A DNA stretch of 64,000 bases from Caprimulgus europaeus (GCA_907165065.1 OU015540.1:4262001-4326000); one strand, 5' to 3'. Shown: positions 52,901-64,000, counted from the stretch's first letter. Made by a program: numbers and translations. Notes: a model not told the origin generated them from the sequence alone.

Positions 52901-55900
52901 TCATTTCACATCATGGAAATTGTGTCAAATATCATTAACAATTCTTAAGTTAGATTTCCCATTATAACTATAAGTCTTCATTTTTTGGCACATGGAATTG
53001 TGCATGCTTAAACTTACTTAAAACACTCAGAAACAAGTTTTATCTTTATCACTGCTGGCAAGTCAATAAAAAGCCACCTTACCTTTTCTGATGCAGTGGC
53101 AAGTTTAGTACCACTTGCGTCAAACGCCAAAGCAGCCAAGGGACTATCGTGAGCTGGGATCATATTAGCAGCTCTCTGCAAGAGTCAATCAATAAAATAG
53201 AACCTTAGTACGGCACAGATTAAAAACTACATGTTTGCAGCTTAAGGCTGGATATTCAAGAGCATTTAAAGCAAATATGGGTCTTACTTTATGGAGAACA
53301 GCTTCAGTATTTGTTTCAGCAACTACTAAGTACATAAAATTATCACTGAAGCACGTGCATAAGGAGTACAAGCAGTAGAAGGACTTAAAAGGCAATTCAA
53401 ACAGAAATTACTTTGCTCCACCCATCTGCCCAACTCCACTCATCAAATCTAATGCTAGTGCCTGTATTTTCTTGGCCAGTATTCTGTGAAGACTGGCTAT
53501 AAGAGATAATGCAAACTGACACATAGGAACCTAAGTGAGCGTCTGAGCAAGTTATTTCCAAAAACTGCATCTTTAGAAGTGGAAGCAGCATCCACAGAGA
53601 TCCTTACCAGATTGATGGTGTCAAAGACTTGTACTTCTCCAATAGTTGCACTTCCTGGATAGGCCAGGTAGCAGTTATCATTGTTTATTGATAAAGCACA
53701 TAACCCTAGAAGGGATGCAGAAACAGAATTAGAAAGAGGCAAGTTCTAAAACTTATGCAGCAAAACTTTCTGATTCAACATCTGAATATTACAAAGATAA
53801 CTCAAGTTATCCTTACAAGGTATCAAAAGAAACAGAGCAAAGATGAGTAATCTCAGAGTCAACCTGCAACATATTCAATTATTTAAAGTTTAATACAAAG
53901 TAGAAAAGGAAGCACACCAATAGAGCTACAATAACTTAACCCAAGTGTTAACCTGACAAAGCCTTTAACTATACCCAGTGCTGGCAAAATCCAGTTTGTA
54001 TCTCTATTACTTCTTTCTAACATTTCAACACATCCCCTCTAGGAAACTAAAATACTGGGAAGATGCATCTTAAGGGAGACCCTGATATTTGTTCTCCAAA
54101 ACCTTACCTGGATTGGACAGGTAGGCTTTAAGATAATATTAATGTATTTAATTGTTACTTTTATTTGAAAGTGGAATTAATTTACATGGACACAGAATGC
54201 ACTTTTCAGAGTTAGGCTAGCTTCTAACACCATACTTGCCTGCAGGATTGGGAGGTGTCTCCCTGATTGTATGTAATACCTTCATGTCTCGTATGTTGTG
54301 TATATAAAGAGACTCTTCCAGACACACTATCAGCCTCTAGACATGGGAAAGAGGATGAAATGCTCATATCAAACTGGAGTTTATATTAAGTTATCAATCC
54401 TCAAAAAATTGTATCCAAAAATGCAGTAGGTACCTTCCAATAGAGAAAAGGTTGTACCCACCTGATGGGAAGAAATAAGAGTCTGATAGAAGATAGACAA
54501 GACACACCTCTTGACAAGGCTTCAACAGCGCAATACTACACTCGGTCACTTGAACTGACCGGTGAACTTGACTTCTCTCAACCACACTAGTGCAAATTGA
54601 TTTAAATGAAAATTATTTACATTACTAGTTTAAGTTAACAAGCCAGAAACCTTCATTTAAAGCTATTTACTACTTATTCTGTACCTGCCCTTATGGATTT
54701 ACCCCCCTCAAGAGGCCAATTCATATGTGGAAATAATTTTCTGCTTTGGTAAACAGAAAAAAACCAAAACATACAAGACTTTTTTAACCATTTACAGAAC
54801 CTAATAGTTACTCAAAATCATTTGAGGGGCTTTTTAAAAACAAAAACCAAAAACCCAAACAAAAAACCAACCAAACTTTGATTAAGTTCTTCATCTCATT
54901 TACACTTTCATAGACTACATCTTGATCCGTAACAAGATCTTATTAAATTAATGCTACCTCACTGCCAGAAATCAAATTAGCCACTGTTTCCCTTATGATT
55001 TTTAACAGGAATCCCATCCTCCCACACAAAAATCCCCCCTGATTTTTGGGAGCAAGGACTGACACTAAGAAGACCTTCTCCTCCAGATGCCATTCTCTCT
55101 ACTTTGAATGAACTGGTTGAAAACAGAGAAGTCTGTATTTGCAGAAGAGCCTACTAATGATTCAGTAATACAGCAAATTATGGTTCCAGGTACTTAACTC
55201 AGAAATCTCACCAGTTCAGTGATATTTCTTTTACATTTTCTGTTTTATTTTGTTTAAAAATAATTCAGCAAACTATATTTAAAAACATAAAAAGTGAATA
55301 GATAGCAACTTTAAGTTTAGGCCTGAACAGAAATTGTCAGTTTCATACACTTGCACATTTAGGACCACAGGATGATTCACACTGGGAGGGACCTCAGGAG
55401 GTCTCTAGTCCAACCTCCTACTTAAAGCATGCCCAGCTTACTCAGGGCATTTTCCTAAGTACACATATAAACATAGAACCAAAAGTAATTAACCAAAGAG
55501 GAGAACTGAGATGCCATAGAGAAGCTACAGTTGGAAAAGTAAAGTGAATTTCAAACAGCAATTCTGATCCCCAGAGGGAGATGCATCAATCAGCAGAGGA
55601 AGTGCCAGAACCAAATCCACAATCCCTTCCTGTGTTTTCACCAAGTCAAAGTTCCTACTCACCTGCCTGTTGAGTTTGACAGCCAAGATGGTGTTGGAGT
55701 AACTGTAGTTGCAAATCTCTGTCCCCTTCTTAAAGTGACAAACTTTCAGCTTGCGTGGAGCTTTAAGGCTAACGATGGCCACCAGGCTACTGGAGAACAG
55801 CCTCTCCACAATGCACACGTCCTCTGTGTCCGCTGAGGAATCACAGGGAGGGAAAGAGAGAGGGAGATTTCAGAGAGGAACGATGCACATCAACAGGAAA

Positions 55901-58900
55901 TGCTGAGAAAATACAGTTTAACATCACAAACACTCTGCCACAGCAGCTCAGAGTCAAGGTGGGATGCTGGATGGGTTTTTTAAAACAGAGAATCTACACA
56001 GTGAATGCTGATTTACAAAGATTTCCTGCTGCTCCTCAGGTGTCATGCAAATTTACACTGCAGAACAGAGCACCTACTCCCCCTGCCTGAGATTCAGCAG
56101 GAAAAAAGTCAAAGATCTAAAAAAATAGCAAATTGTCAGATTCCAGAATCTTACAATCTTCTCTTGTCTCTGCAGAAATCTAGGAAAGCAAAGGGTTTTG
56201 GGGTTTTGAGGTTTTTTGTGTGTGTTTTCTGTTTTTTAAAGCTGCACTATGCACAGGAGGGTTTTTGATGGCCAAAAACCCTGGAGTTTCTGCACACCTC
56301 TCCACGAAATGGTTGTTGTACTCAAAGAAGCTGGTAAACTCATTTGCTGTAAGACTGCTTCAGCCACTGATTAGTAATTTTTTTTTACATAAACCATCTT
56401 TCACCTGACAGGCCCTAAAAACAATTGCTACAGGAATCACCAAAGCCCAGCACGTATGCATAGCCATAAAACAGTGTTACTTTCGTCACGGGTTCTTCTG
56501 TGGAAGCACTGGAGGCAAAGGAGGAACACAAATCACAAATTAAAATGTGAGGAAGACAGCAGGAGGGAGGAGAGTTCAGGATCTCTGGCAAAAAAAGCAC
56601 TTTTGGAGCATTTGATGATAGCACAGTATTGGATCAAGCTAGCAGGAATCCAAATCCCACCACCAGTCACCCTGGAACGTGTGCTTCCCCCTCCCATCCC
56701 CTGAAGCTGCTCTCCAAAAGCCCCAGAGACACAGCAGACACAGTTTTCACAGCAGGAGAAAGCTGGGAAGAGTTCTACCACACTCTGCAGCTTTCCCACA
56801 GCTACCAGCTACATCTGCCCTTTCATTACAGAACTGAATCAAAACAAGCACTTGAGTCTTTGGCCTTGATCCATCAAAACAACCAAACTTTTCAGAAGTC
56901 AGTATCTGGATTAGCTCAATGCTTAACACATTCCAAACTGTAAAACTGCCAGTAAAAATAAATAAATAAAAAAATAAAATTATTTCTGAAGGCTTCTGTT
57001 TTGGCCAAGAGACACATTAAATAATTGGCACTGTTCTCATCACCAGTGACAGAAGTTCCCTGAAAAAAAAAAAGTTCTGTCCAACAATCTCAGCATATGA
57101 CAATGTCATCACTGTGTGACAAGTCTGCTTTGAAAATGCTTTTTCTAGGCAGTTATTTCAAGAAAAAGATCAGAAAAATATTTTAATGCTCAACATTCAA
57201 GAGAGAAAGAGAGAGAAATAGCCTTATGGAAAAAGAGTAGGTTTATACTAAGCATTTTCAATATTCTTTGCAACATAATTGACTTTTATCTAAATCTCAT
57301 ATTTAATATGGTACTTTTCCAGAGAAGACAAAACAGCTCACAGAGGCTTTGAAAATTCAATTTCCTCACTTTTGCCAACAGAGATAATGCATTTTAGCAA
57401 TGACTTTGTTTTCAAGGAATTGTTCTCTATTTTCCTGATGCCACATACAACACATGAAAAAGAAATACAACAATCTGCTTCAATAAATTCATGCACAGAC
57501 TTTCAAACACAGAAGTCTGTGTTCCCTGAATTGGACTGGTAACATAAAAGATTCTCAAATATTTCACAGTACAAGTTATCAGCTTTCCATCTAGAGTCTG
57601 GAGTCCTTCATAATGATGGCTTCCTTTTTACAGGAGTCAGAAGATCAGCACACACAGACCCAAAAAACACAAGTCTGACTGCTCCCTGCTCCTGGCCAAG
57701 CTCAGCTTCCTTCCCCATTCAGGGGCAACAGCTTCTGAGATTTGTTACTTGCCCAGGCAGGCAGAGAACTGGGATTTCAGAGGAGGAGCAGCAGCAGGGA
57801 TTCAGATGGAAAAGGTGCTGTCCTGTGCTGCACTGATGGGAACTGCAGGCAGCAGGGAAGGCACACAGGGAAGAGCACTATCAAGAACTAAGCAGTCAGA
57901 AAAAAACTTTCAACAAGGAAAACGCTTAAAAGGTACAGACAATCCTTCAGTCTCACCATAAAGACTTACTATCCCACAGACAATTACCTTTAGAGAAAGG
58001 CTTTGTGATGGTCTTTTAATTAACCTGAAAAATACAGGATGCATCTCTGTTCCTCTGTCTTCCCCTAACAGGAAGAAGTGATAAAAATCTCTTCAAAGCT
58101 GCCAAGTGGTATATACTTCCTCAGGAGTGTACCCAACTATACTGCACGAGCTACATCCAGCTCACCTGAGTGAATCGTATATTTAGAAGCACTAATTAAG
58201 ACCCGTAGCAATGCTGTTAATCAGATTTTTCCATTTGTATTTTCTCCTTTACACTACACAAGTCAGCATCACCAGAAACTCAAGATTCAAAATACAGTCA
58301 GAACAAAAAGAAGAACTGCAAAATGATGCAAGCAGCAGCAGCAGTGGCAGAACAAGCACATACATAACAAGATTACGGTTTCATAAACACACGCAGGCAG
58401 CACCACAGACAAGAGCTGGTTAGAACCGGCTAGATTAGCATCAGCTGTGCTTTTACTCCATTTCTAATCCACAAACATGAAGCATATTATAAGCATTCAT
58501 TAAGCCTTAAAGCACCTTCCAATCTAATACTTATTTTTACAGGGGGATCAACTGAGCAGGGAGTTAGGTGATTTGTACAGAGTCACAGTAGAAGTCAGTG
58601 ATGGGAGCAGAAAAAAAAACCCTCCCATCCTTTTCAGTTATTCTCTTAAACACAGGACAGCTGGGGCATATTTTGTCATTTACTTTAGACACCTACACAG
58701 GCACTGGCAGATTAATCTTAGAGAAGAGAGGGAAGGGTCCTTAAAAGTGCTCACTCAAAACAACACAAAGTCTTTAGACCCACTTAAATTAAACTGAGAG
58801 GCAAGAGGCATGTGTCTGGGAGGCCTCAAGATACTTTTCCTTGTGGAAAGGAGGTGCCCAATACACAGGAAGCCCCCTGCCCCCCATTCCTGGTTTTAAA

Positions 58901-60546
58901 CAGGCATGATCTGCAAGCCCAAGACTGAAAATTATTTAACTGTATACAAAAAACAAAGATCTCAGCTATTTAGGGTTGCTGCAGACACTGCACACGCTAT
59001 GAGCAGAGGCCAAGACAGGCTGGCTTACACAGGTCAAAGCATCAGATTTGCTACTAGATGTTCCCTCACATTCTGTGCTCTGTATTTGTGCACTTAACAC
59101 TCATGGAGGAACACTTACAATGTCAATCAAAGAGGTTAAGCCCATACATGCATCCCAGAACAGTCTGAAGACAAGACTGGAATCAGCAGGTCTAAATTCT
59201 AATCCCAGCTGCTTTGTCAGTTTATTGCAAGATTCTGAGCAAGGCATGTAATCCAATCTGTACTTTTTCTTTCAAGGACTACCTAGAAGAAGCAGTGCCA
59301 CAAAGTTCAGTTCAGTCTCTCTCTGTTTATTCAGTATCTTGTGTTACAGGAGTCATCTTCACTGAGTCTCCTGGGGTGATATCAGGCCAGACACTGTAAG
59401 TGCCTGACATACTACAGAGGTCAGGTACCCAAACTCAACGGCATAAAATGGAACCCAAGCCACCGATTAACCAGTACAACCAGACCATGACTCAAACTGG
59501 CCGATGTAGCTGCAACACAATTTAACCTGACCACAGGTGCCTAATTTGAACCCCACAATTACTTCTCTCCATGGGCTGTGTACACAATCAGGCTGTCACC
59601 ACAGATAATAGGTGATCTGAATCACACACCATTTTCAAAATTAAAATGCCAGAGGGTCAGGTCACTTAGGGAATGGAGTCTGGAGACAACTCTGCTGGGT
59701 AGCATGATACACCAGGATATAAATGCTGACATCACAGCTATTGGTACCATATGTTCACATGGAGTTTATACAAAAGCAAGGATACTCATGCATAGCATTC
59801 ATAGTTTACTCCTTAGCACCTCAAAAAAGGGAAGTCAATGAACTGCTGACAAAACAGGATACCACTTCTCCTCCAAGCCTCCCTCCATTTCATCTCATAC
59901 CCTACTCAACTGTGATCAGCACTGAGAAGTTATGGGAATTGGGATTATTCACTCTTTTGCATGAGTAAACCTGCAGCTACTATATTAAAAAGTATTTTTC
60001 TAACAATAAATATTAGGGTTAAAGAAAAAGATAATCCAGGCTTTGTGGTTTTTTTTTTTAATTTGATAACAATATATTAGTGGTTGCATGCCCCAATAGC
60101 CAGTATAAAGACCCAAAAGACTTTCTCTCACACCAATGAATTACTTTTTTTATTTTTATGTCCAGTTACTATATAACCTGGCTGTTGGACATAAAATTAG
60201 GAAGGCAAAGAGTTCCTCTCACAGCTATTACCAAGTTTCACAACATACCAGCTAAATTTAAATATGGAACACTGATATATAGTTTTACCCTGCCTGCAGT
60301 CAATTATTTTGTATTTGTGTGATATTTCATCATACAGTTAAGGCTCCTCCTATGTCAATTTCAAACCACCTGTGAAAAAATGAAACATGTCTTATTCTTC
60401 CCAAATTAAGCCACCTGAGGGGATAAAAATAAAATAAAATAAATAATTAAAAAAGATACTCACTGCATTCATAGATCTGCTCTAATTTGTCCACAGAAGA
60501 AAGAGAGAAGAATTTGTAGCCTGATTTACTGCCAACTGCAAGGGAT
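46825..60546 (-). CDS. WIPI2: WIPI2, WD-repeat phosphoinositide-binding autophagy protein (all but first coding exon)
   Basis: Seven-bladed beta-propeller (PROPPIN) that binds PI3P/PI(3,5)P2 on the forming autophagosome and recruits ATG16L1 for LC3 lipidation. Eleven - strand coding exons: 60464-60546, 55663-55832, 54240-54336, 53608-53705, 53083-53175, 52223-52293, 51186-51293, 50269-50433, 49071-49178, 47763-47893, 46825-46937. They give 411 residues, exactly the human b-isoform length (436) minus the 25 residues of its first coding exon, which lies right of the window. Seen: [20 protein letters not shown], the ATG16L1-contact Arg in KLNRQ (human Arg108), the lipid-binding FRRG motif in FEFRRGVKR, and the end [18 protein letters not shown]. 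One intron is GC-AG. Sequence is near-identical to mammals; no damage. Confidence 0.97.
46938..47762 (-). other. WIPI2 intron
   Basis: No feature except splice sites and a short A-run near 47410. Confidence 0.55.
47763..47893 (-). CDS. WIPI2: WIPI2 coding exon (Ser-rich linker, alternative donors)
   Basis: Encodes [40 protein letters not shown] and TRH. Donor GTAAGG at 47757-47762. A second, in-phase donor (G|GTACAT) would shorten the exon to 47796-47893 and remove 11 residues ([11 protein letters not shown]). Confidence 0.95.
47894..49070 (-). other. WIPI2 intron
   Basis: About 1.2 kb; no feature recognised. Confidence 0.55.
49071..49178 (-). CDS. WIPI2: WIPI2 coding exon
   Basis: Encodes [20 protein letters not shown] and [16 protein letters not shown]: last propeller blade. 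Donor GTAAGC. Confidence 0.97.
49179..50268 (-). other. WIPI2 intron with a CR1 fragment
   Basis: Contains the short CR1 piece at 49917-50012; otherwise nothing recognised. Confidence 0.55.
49917..50012 (+). mobile_element. CR1 3' end fragment
   Basis: Strings ttggacctgatgatcttcaa, gggcttttccaatccagg and aattctgtgattt match the CR1 3' terminus in forward orientation, antisense to WIPI2. Diverged, about 95 bases. Confidence 0.7.
50269..50433 (-). CDS. WIPI2: WIPI2 coding exon
   Basis: Encodes [40 protein letters not shown] and [15 protein letters not shown]. It covers the membrane-inserting loop region between blades 6 and 7. Donor GTAAGT. Confidence 0.97.
50434..51185 (-). other. WIPI2 intron
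   Basis: 750 bases; nothing recognised. Confidence 0.55.
51186..51293 (-). CDS. WIPI2: WIPI2 coding exon
   Basis: Encodes [38 protein letters not shown]-like blade. Donor GTAGGT; acceptor tcctag. Confidence 0.97.
51294..52222 (-). other. WIPI2 intron
   Basis: About 930 bases; nothing recognised. Confidence 0.55.
52223..52293 (-). CDS. WIPI2: WIPI2 coding exon with FRRG motif
   Basis: Encodes [20 protein letters not shown] and GVKR. The FRRG motif holds the two arginines that contact phosphoinositide headgroups in PROPPINs. Donor GTAAAG. Confidence 0.97.
52294..53082 (-). other. WIPI2 intron
   Basis: About 790 bases; AT-rich, nothing recognised. Confidence 0.55.
53083..53175 (-). CDS. WIPI2: WIPI2 coding exon
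   Basis: 31 codons, phase 0 both ends: [31 protein letters not shown]. Typical WD blade with [11 protein letters not shown]. Donor GTAAGG. Confidence 0.97.
53176..53607 (-). other. WIPI2 intron
   Basis: 432 bases; nothing recognised. Confidence 0.55.
53608..53705 (-). CDS. WIPI2: WIPI2 coding exon
   Basis: Encodes [32 protein letters not shown]. Acceptor ttctag follows the GC-AG intron. Donor GTAAGG. Confidence 0.97.
53706..54239 (-). other. WIPI2 intron with GC-AG borders
   Basis: 534 bases. The 5' splice site is CTGCAG|GCAAGT, a GC donor with otherwise strong complementarity to U1; the acceptor is TTCTAG. Confidence 0.85.
54240..54336 (-). CDS. WIPI2: WIPI2 coding exon (GC donor)
   Basis: Encodes [32 protein letters not shown]. 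Ends CCT GCA G before a GC donor. The nearby GTATGG would break the frame. Confidence 0.97.
54337..55662 (-). other. WIPI2 intron with a CR1 fragment
   Basis: 1.3 kb, AT-rich with an (CAAAA)-type run at 54838-54880 and a CR1 piece at 55363-55440. Confidence 0.55.
55363..55440 (-). mobile_element. CR1 3' end fragment, reverse orientation
   Basis: acactgggagggacctcagg and agtccaacctcctactta match the reverse CR1 3' end. Same strand as WIPI2; diverged and short. Confidence 0.65.
55663..55832 (-). CDS. WIPI2: WIPI2 coding exon (ATG16L1-binding region)
   Basis: Encodes [56 protein letters not shown]. The Arg in LNRQ equals human Arg108, needed for ATG16L1 binding. Donor GTGAGT. Confidence 0.97.
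58497..58612 (-). mobile_element. MIR-like SINE, reverse orientation
   Basis: tttttacagggggatcaact, gagttaggtgatttgtac and agagtcacagtagaagtcag follow the reverse MIR consensus (…TTTTACAGATGAGGAAACTGAGGC…) with decay. Confidence 0.55.
59187..59270 (+). mobile_element. MIR-like SINE, forward orientation
   Basis: ctaaattctaatcccagctg then gattctgagcaaggcatgta parallels the MIR body (…TCAAATCCCAGCTCTGCC…GACCTTGAGCAAGTC…). Strongly diverged. Confidence 0.45.
60425..60452. repeat. (AAAAT)n microsatellite
   Basis: Four or five AAAAT/AAATA units just downstream of the WIPI2 donor at 60463. Confidence 0.8.
60464..60546 (-). CDS. WIPI2: WIPI2 second coding exon
   Basis: Encodes [27 protein letters not shown]. 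Acceptor tttttcag; enters with one base (A) completing a codon, which fits the ACA Thr of FNQDNT in other vertebrates. Donor GTGAGT. Confidence 0.96.
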
Positions 60547-63500
60547 CTGAAAAAGAAACAAGCCAGTCAGGAACATAAACTAAATCAGCTGTGAATTACC
60601 CTTGGACAGATTCTTACCCTACTCTGAAACTCCAGTTGGGTTAGCTCAGTGAGAAAAGCAATAAAAAGCTTCACTGAAAAAGCCATCATAGACACAGACA
60701 GCTTCTTCAACCCTGGAAAGGCCAAATAGCTTCAGAATTACCCTAGGTGTGGAATCCTGCTTCAGTTTTATAAAATGAGAGTTCACAGCTTAATGTAAGC
60801 CTGCTGCCCAACTCATACTGCTGATTTCTCCACTCAAACAAAAAGCTTTAGAGCAGAAGGAAGGATGATGACTTGAATAATGTAATGCAAACCAATTACA
60901 TCATTGCCTCATCATTAGAGGTGACCTCCAAGACCTTTTAAACTGGGATTGTCTGGGGATTTTTAGCTCTTTATACCATAACCTTCCCCAATCACCCCAA
61001 AAGAGCTTTCATATTAAAAAAAAAAAAGAAAGAAGAAATTAAAGACTGTCAACTCTGATTTTCTCTGGTTTTCTTTGACAATATTCTAGCACCTCCAAAG
61101 AACATTATTAGGTCTCAGTCTTACCAATACTCATGCCGAATCTTTGATGAGAGGCACCCTCTTAAAAATGCTACTCACTGATGTTAAACAGATTTTAACA
61201 ATAGTAGAACATTAAAAAACCTGACTACAAACTCTTCTTTTCTCCATTACTCAATTTTCACACTTAGCTCACAAACCATTTAATTGCTTTTCCACTCAGA
61301 GTCAAAGACAGGTCTTAAATTTTAAGCTAGAAAAACCTTCAGGCTTGTCCTGCAGGTCTTCACACATGAAGGCAGCAGACAAGGGCACATTCTCATTTTC
61401 CCCTCCCCATCTGGGGGATGATTTTATGCCACAAAAAGAGAAAATTAACAGTAAATGCAGTTGTATAAAAGTGTATTAGTATGCTTATAGTTCACATATT
61501 TCTTACTGCCAGGACACCTGGAGAAAAACTAATTAAATTCCAATAAAATTTATTTTGATATTCCAAAGGGTGATGAGTCATTCAACACAAGGCTCAAACC
61601 CAACCCTGCCAGTCATCCTGCCAAAATGCCCTTCTGAACCCAGCAAGATGATTCTCTACAATTCAGATTCATTAACACTTAGTTCTGCATTCAGAATACA
61701 ATACAGATTCCTAGATTTCTTGCTCTTTCTGTTGTTTTCCTCTCATGGCTCCAAAGTGAGCCCTTTTCAAACTTCAAGGTACCCAGAAGATTAAAAATTG
61801 TTCCTCAAATGGTTGACCCTCTGAAATTAAGATCCCAAGCTATAAAATCAACTTCTGTATGATGGTGTGACCTTTGCTAAAAAGAAAAACCCAAACAAAA
61901 CCAAACCCAAAAAAAACCCAAACAAAACAAAAAATTCTCCCCCTCCCAAAACAAAACAAAAAATCCCTGGCACAGTCTGGTTAAGAAATTATATTTGAGA
62001 AGGGTTAAACCTTCAAAATTAAAATATGCAAGCAAGAGAAGTAACCCTCCCCTGACTCAATAACCAAGATATTAAAAAAACTATATTAGTCTTAGAGACA
62101 GAAGTGACTATGAACCAAAATTTTGTTGCTGCTCCTCTAATTCACTTCAGAAACACTGAATTTAATTTTACTTCAGACAAAATCAGTATGTTCAGACTGT
62201 ATCTGGTTAGTTGCCAAAGATGCTTCAGTGTTTTACCTCAACTACATTTGTACAACTCAATGCAAATCCAAATTCTGTGAAAAAATATGAAACTGTAATT
62301 TGGAAAAAAAAAAAGGTAATGAGTTAGGTTTTCTTAGATCATCTGCTGTTTCCCTCAGAAGAAAATTTAACAAAGGATGACATGAAAACTGTCACTTCAC
62401 ACAGGTAAACTAACAATCAACTGAGTTAAAAATAAATGGTCACAAGACTCCTTGCAATATAAATGATCTACAAAAGACACAGGATGACTTCCTCATGGAG
62501 AATTCCACATTGCAGCCATTTGTGAGTGTATTACCAGGCAGAATCGATTCCTGTATTGTACTTAGAGCTCTAAACACAGAATATTGCTGTATCACTGTTT
62601 TACTGACACTATCACTGAAACTAATATGCAAGACCATTTTTCTTATCCTACTGACGACGTATCCCTCATTTAAATAAGCTTTAGACAATGCTGCAAGCGA
62701 GTTGTAGACATGATAAAAATCATTAGACTGAGTAGAAGCCTAAATGAAATAGCACAGAACAGACCTTTCCATCCACGGTAACTGCTCTTTGTTATTTCTT
62801 TCAGGATCAAGGTGATGAAGCCACAAATCATTTGTTTACACAGAACAGCTCCAGTTAGTATAATTAAACCCATTTCAGCATACAAACAGAACTGCAAAAC
62901 AACCCATTTTTCTTCTAGAACAGCATTCTTGGATTTGGAGGGTTTGGGTTTGTTTTGGGTTTGTTTTTTTTTTTAAATGTACTCTCAAATTACTTCTTAT
63001 GAAACTACTGGAAAAAGGCTTTTTATATGTAATAAGAGAACTCACTAGGCTGAGTTATACCAGCATCATCATAATGATTTAAATCCCCCATCTTCCCCCG
63101 CACCGATATTACACTTAAGCCCTTAAGACACCTGAGAGCTATCTAAATGACCAAATCCCACAAAACAAGTATCTAGCCAAAATTACCCTGTCTCCAAAAA
63201 AATGTGCAACCATATGGGGAAGAAATATGATCAATAAGCCATTCAGCTATTGCTCAAACAGGCAGCAGCCAACAAGAAGCTCCTGTAGTTTCTAAGAAGC
63301 TGCTTTTCCAATGCGGGTGTTACGCTTTATTATCACCAGTTTTTAGAAGCTGATGAGAGACTGAAATTGAAAATAAAATCAATATTTAAAAAATTGCCTT
63401 TTTTTTTTCTTCTAGCATTATGCTACTCACTGGTGCTTTTTTAGCTCTGTTATATGTAGCCTCTATTACACACCACAGATTGTAGACTTTGAGCTATTTC

Positions 63501-63666
63501 ATCATCAAGGTTGTCTACTCAGTACAAAATTACCAATATAGCCATGATTTATGAAACTGTGTTTACCCACTTTTTTTTTCCAATGATAATACCATACTCT
63601 GATCCAAGACTACATAAATCTTGTGAGTATTTTCAAGAATGGCTGTCATAAATAATTAAAACTAAC
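60547..63666 (-). other. WIPI2 first intron, part
   Basis: AT-rich, no exon. Contains an A/C-rich run at 61880-61970 and many A or T homopolymers. The conserved first coding exon (FNQDNT-type) is not found up to the window end. Confidence 0.5.
61880..61970. repeat. A/C-rich simple repeat
   Basis: CAAAA and CCCAAA units, possibly a decayed poly-A tail of a retroelement. Confidence 0.6.
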
Positions 63667-63728
63667 CTCATCAAGTGAGCAGCGTTAGGAGATATTTCAC
63701 GCGCTCGTTCCAAGACGCTGACATTCAC
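63667..63728 (-). other. Candidate alternative exon upstream of WIPI2
   Basis: 62 bases bounded by TCTAG acceptor and GTTAGT donor on the - strand, open in frame, encoding LERAREISPNAAHLM, and ending ATG AG, which joins in phase to the second WIPI2 exon (AG|A TCC → Arg-Ser). It holds five CpGs in an AT-rich, CpG-poor intron. I do not recognise the peptide. Confidence 0.35.
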
Positions 63729-64000
63729 CTAGAGTGGGAAATCAGCTGCTTCCATCTCTCTTGTTCTTTAGAAACAAGTTTTTTCAGATGGGTTAGAATT
63801 GTACAGGTTTCCTTTTGCTTTTTTAATATACATACAGAAGAAAGAAAACCAGTTTTTCCCTTTCTGTATCATAGAGGACCTTAACTATTAATCAGAAAGA
63901 TCCTACTAAGGGCAGCTCTCTCAGATTAAAATCAATTGAAGCTGCAGTATAAACACAACTCTAAAATTCATTACTACTTTAAATAACTGGTTAATTAAAT
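63729..64000. other. Sequence to the window end
   Basis: AT-rich; no feature recognised. Probably still the WIPI2 first intron. Confidence 0.4.

Larger units (their letters stand above)
55833..60463 (-). other. WIPI2 large intron (4.6 kb)
   Basis: AT-rich with no coding pattern. Holds two MIR-like pieces (58497-58612, 59187-59270) and an ATAAA-rich microsatellite at 60425-60452. Confidence 0.55.

Overview
The window is vertebrate nuclear DNA, most likely from a bird. Genes are split into many short exons with GT-AG introns, and coding density is low. The interspersed repeats are 3' ends of CR1-type LINEs (about 32.5, 34.6, 49.9 and 55.4 kb) plus a few decayed MIR-like SINE pieces. I see no bacterial, phage, plasmid or CRISPR feature. 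The species cannot be named from sequence alone.

Three protein-coding genes were read exon by exon. (1) The 3' part of TNRC18 is on the + strand: 14 coding exons from 1385 to 20345, about 1,218 residues, followed by a 3'UTR of roughly 1.8-2.1 kb. It is a chromatin protein with acidic and serine-rich tracts, Tudor-like folds and a C-terminal BAH domain. The 5' part lies left of the window. (2) A complete SLC29A4 (PMAT/ENT4 monoamine and nucleoside transporter) is on the - strand. It has ten coding exons (28514 down to 24486, 527 residues) and a non-coding first exon in a CpG island near 30.5 kb. (3) WIPI2, on the - strand, is an autophagy WD-repeat protein that binds phosphoinositides. Eleven coding exons run from 60546 down to 46825 (411 residues). 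Only the first coding exon, about 25 residues in the human b-type isoform, is missing and lies beyond the right edge. Exon phases close exactly in all three genes. The order WIPI2-SLC29A4-TNRC18 matches human 7p22.1, which separates TNRC18 from its paralogue BAHCC1.

Layout: 1-22.1 kb, TNRC18 exons, introns and 3'UTR. 22.1-24.5 kb, convergent 3' ends with a C/T-rich higher-order minisatellite inside the probable SLC29A4 3'UTR. 24.5-30.9 kb, SLC29A4 and its promoter. 30.9-46 kb, intergenic, holding minisatellites, two CR1 copies and several AT-rich, octamer- and homeodomain-like motif clusters that could be enhancers. 46-64 kb, WIPI2 in AT-rich sequence. The genes do not form a pathway. The block is conserved synteny, with a marked shift in base composition near 40-42 kb.

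I found no wholly new biological system. The observations most worth a second look are a possible intronic polyadenylation end in TNRC18, a GC-AG intron and in-frame tandem donors in WIPI2, an unassigned CpG-containing candidate exon upstream of WIPI2, a 13-bp self-complementary repeat array beside the SLC29A4 promoter, and two unusual minisatellites. Most of the long open frames in the window are chance frames in GC-rich or repetitive DNA, or antisense shadows of exons.
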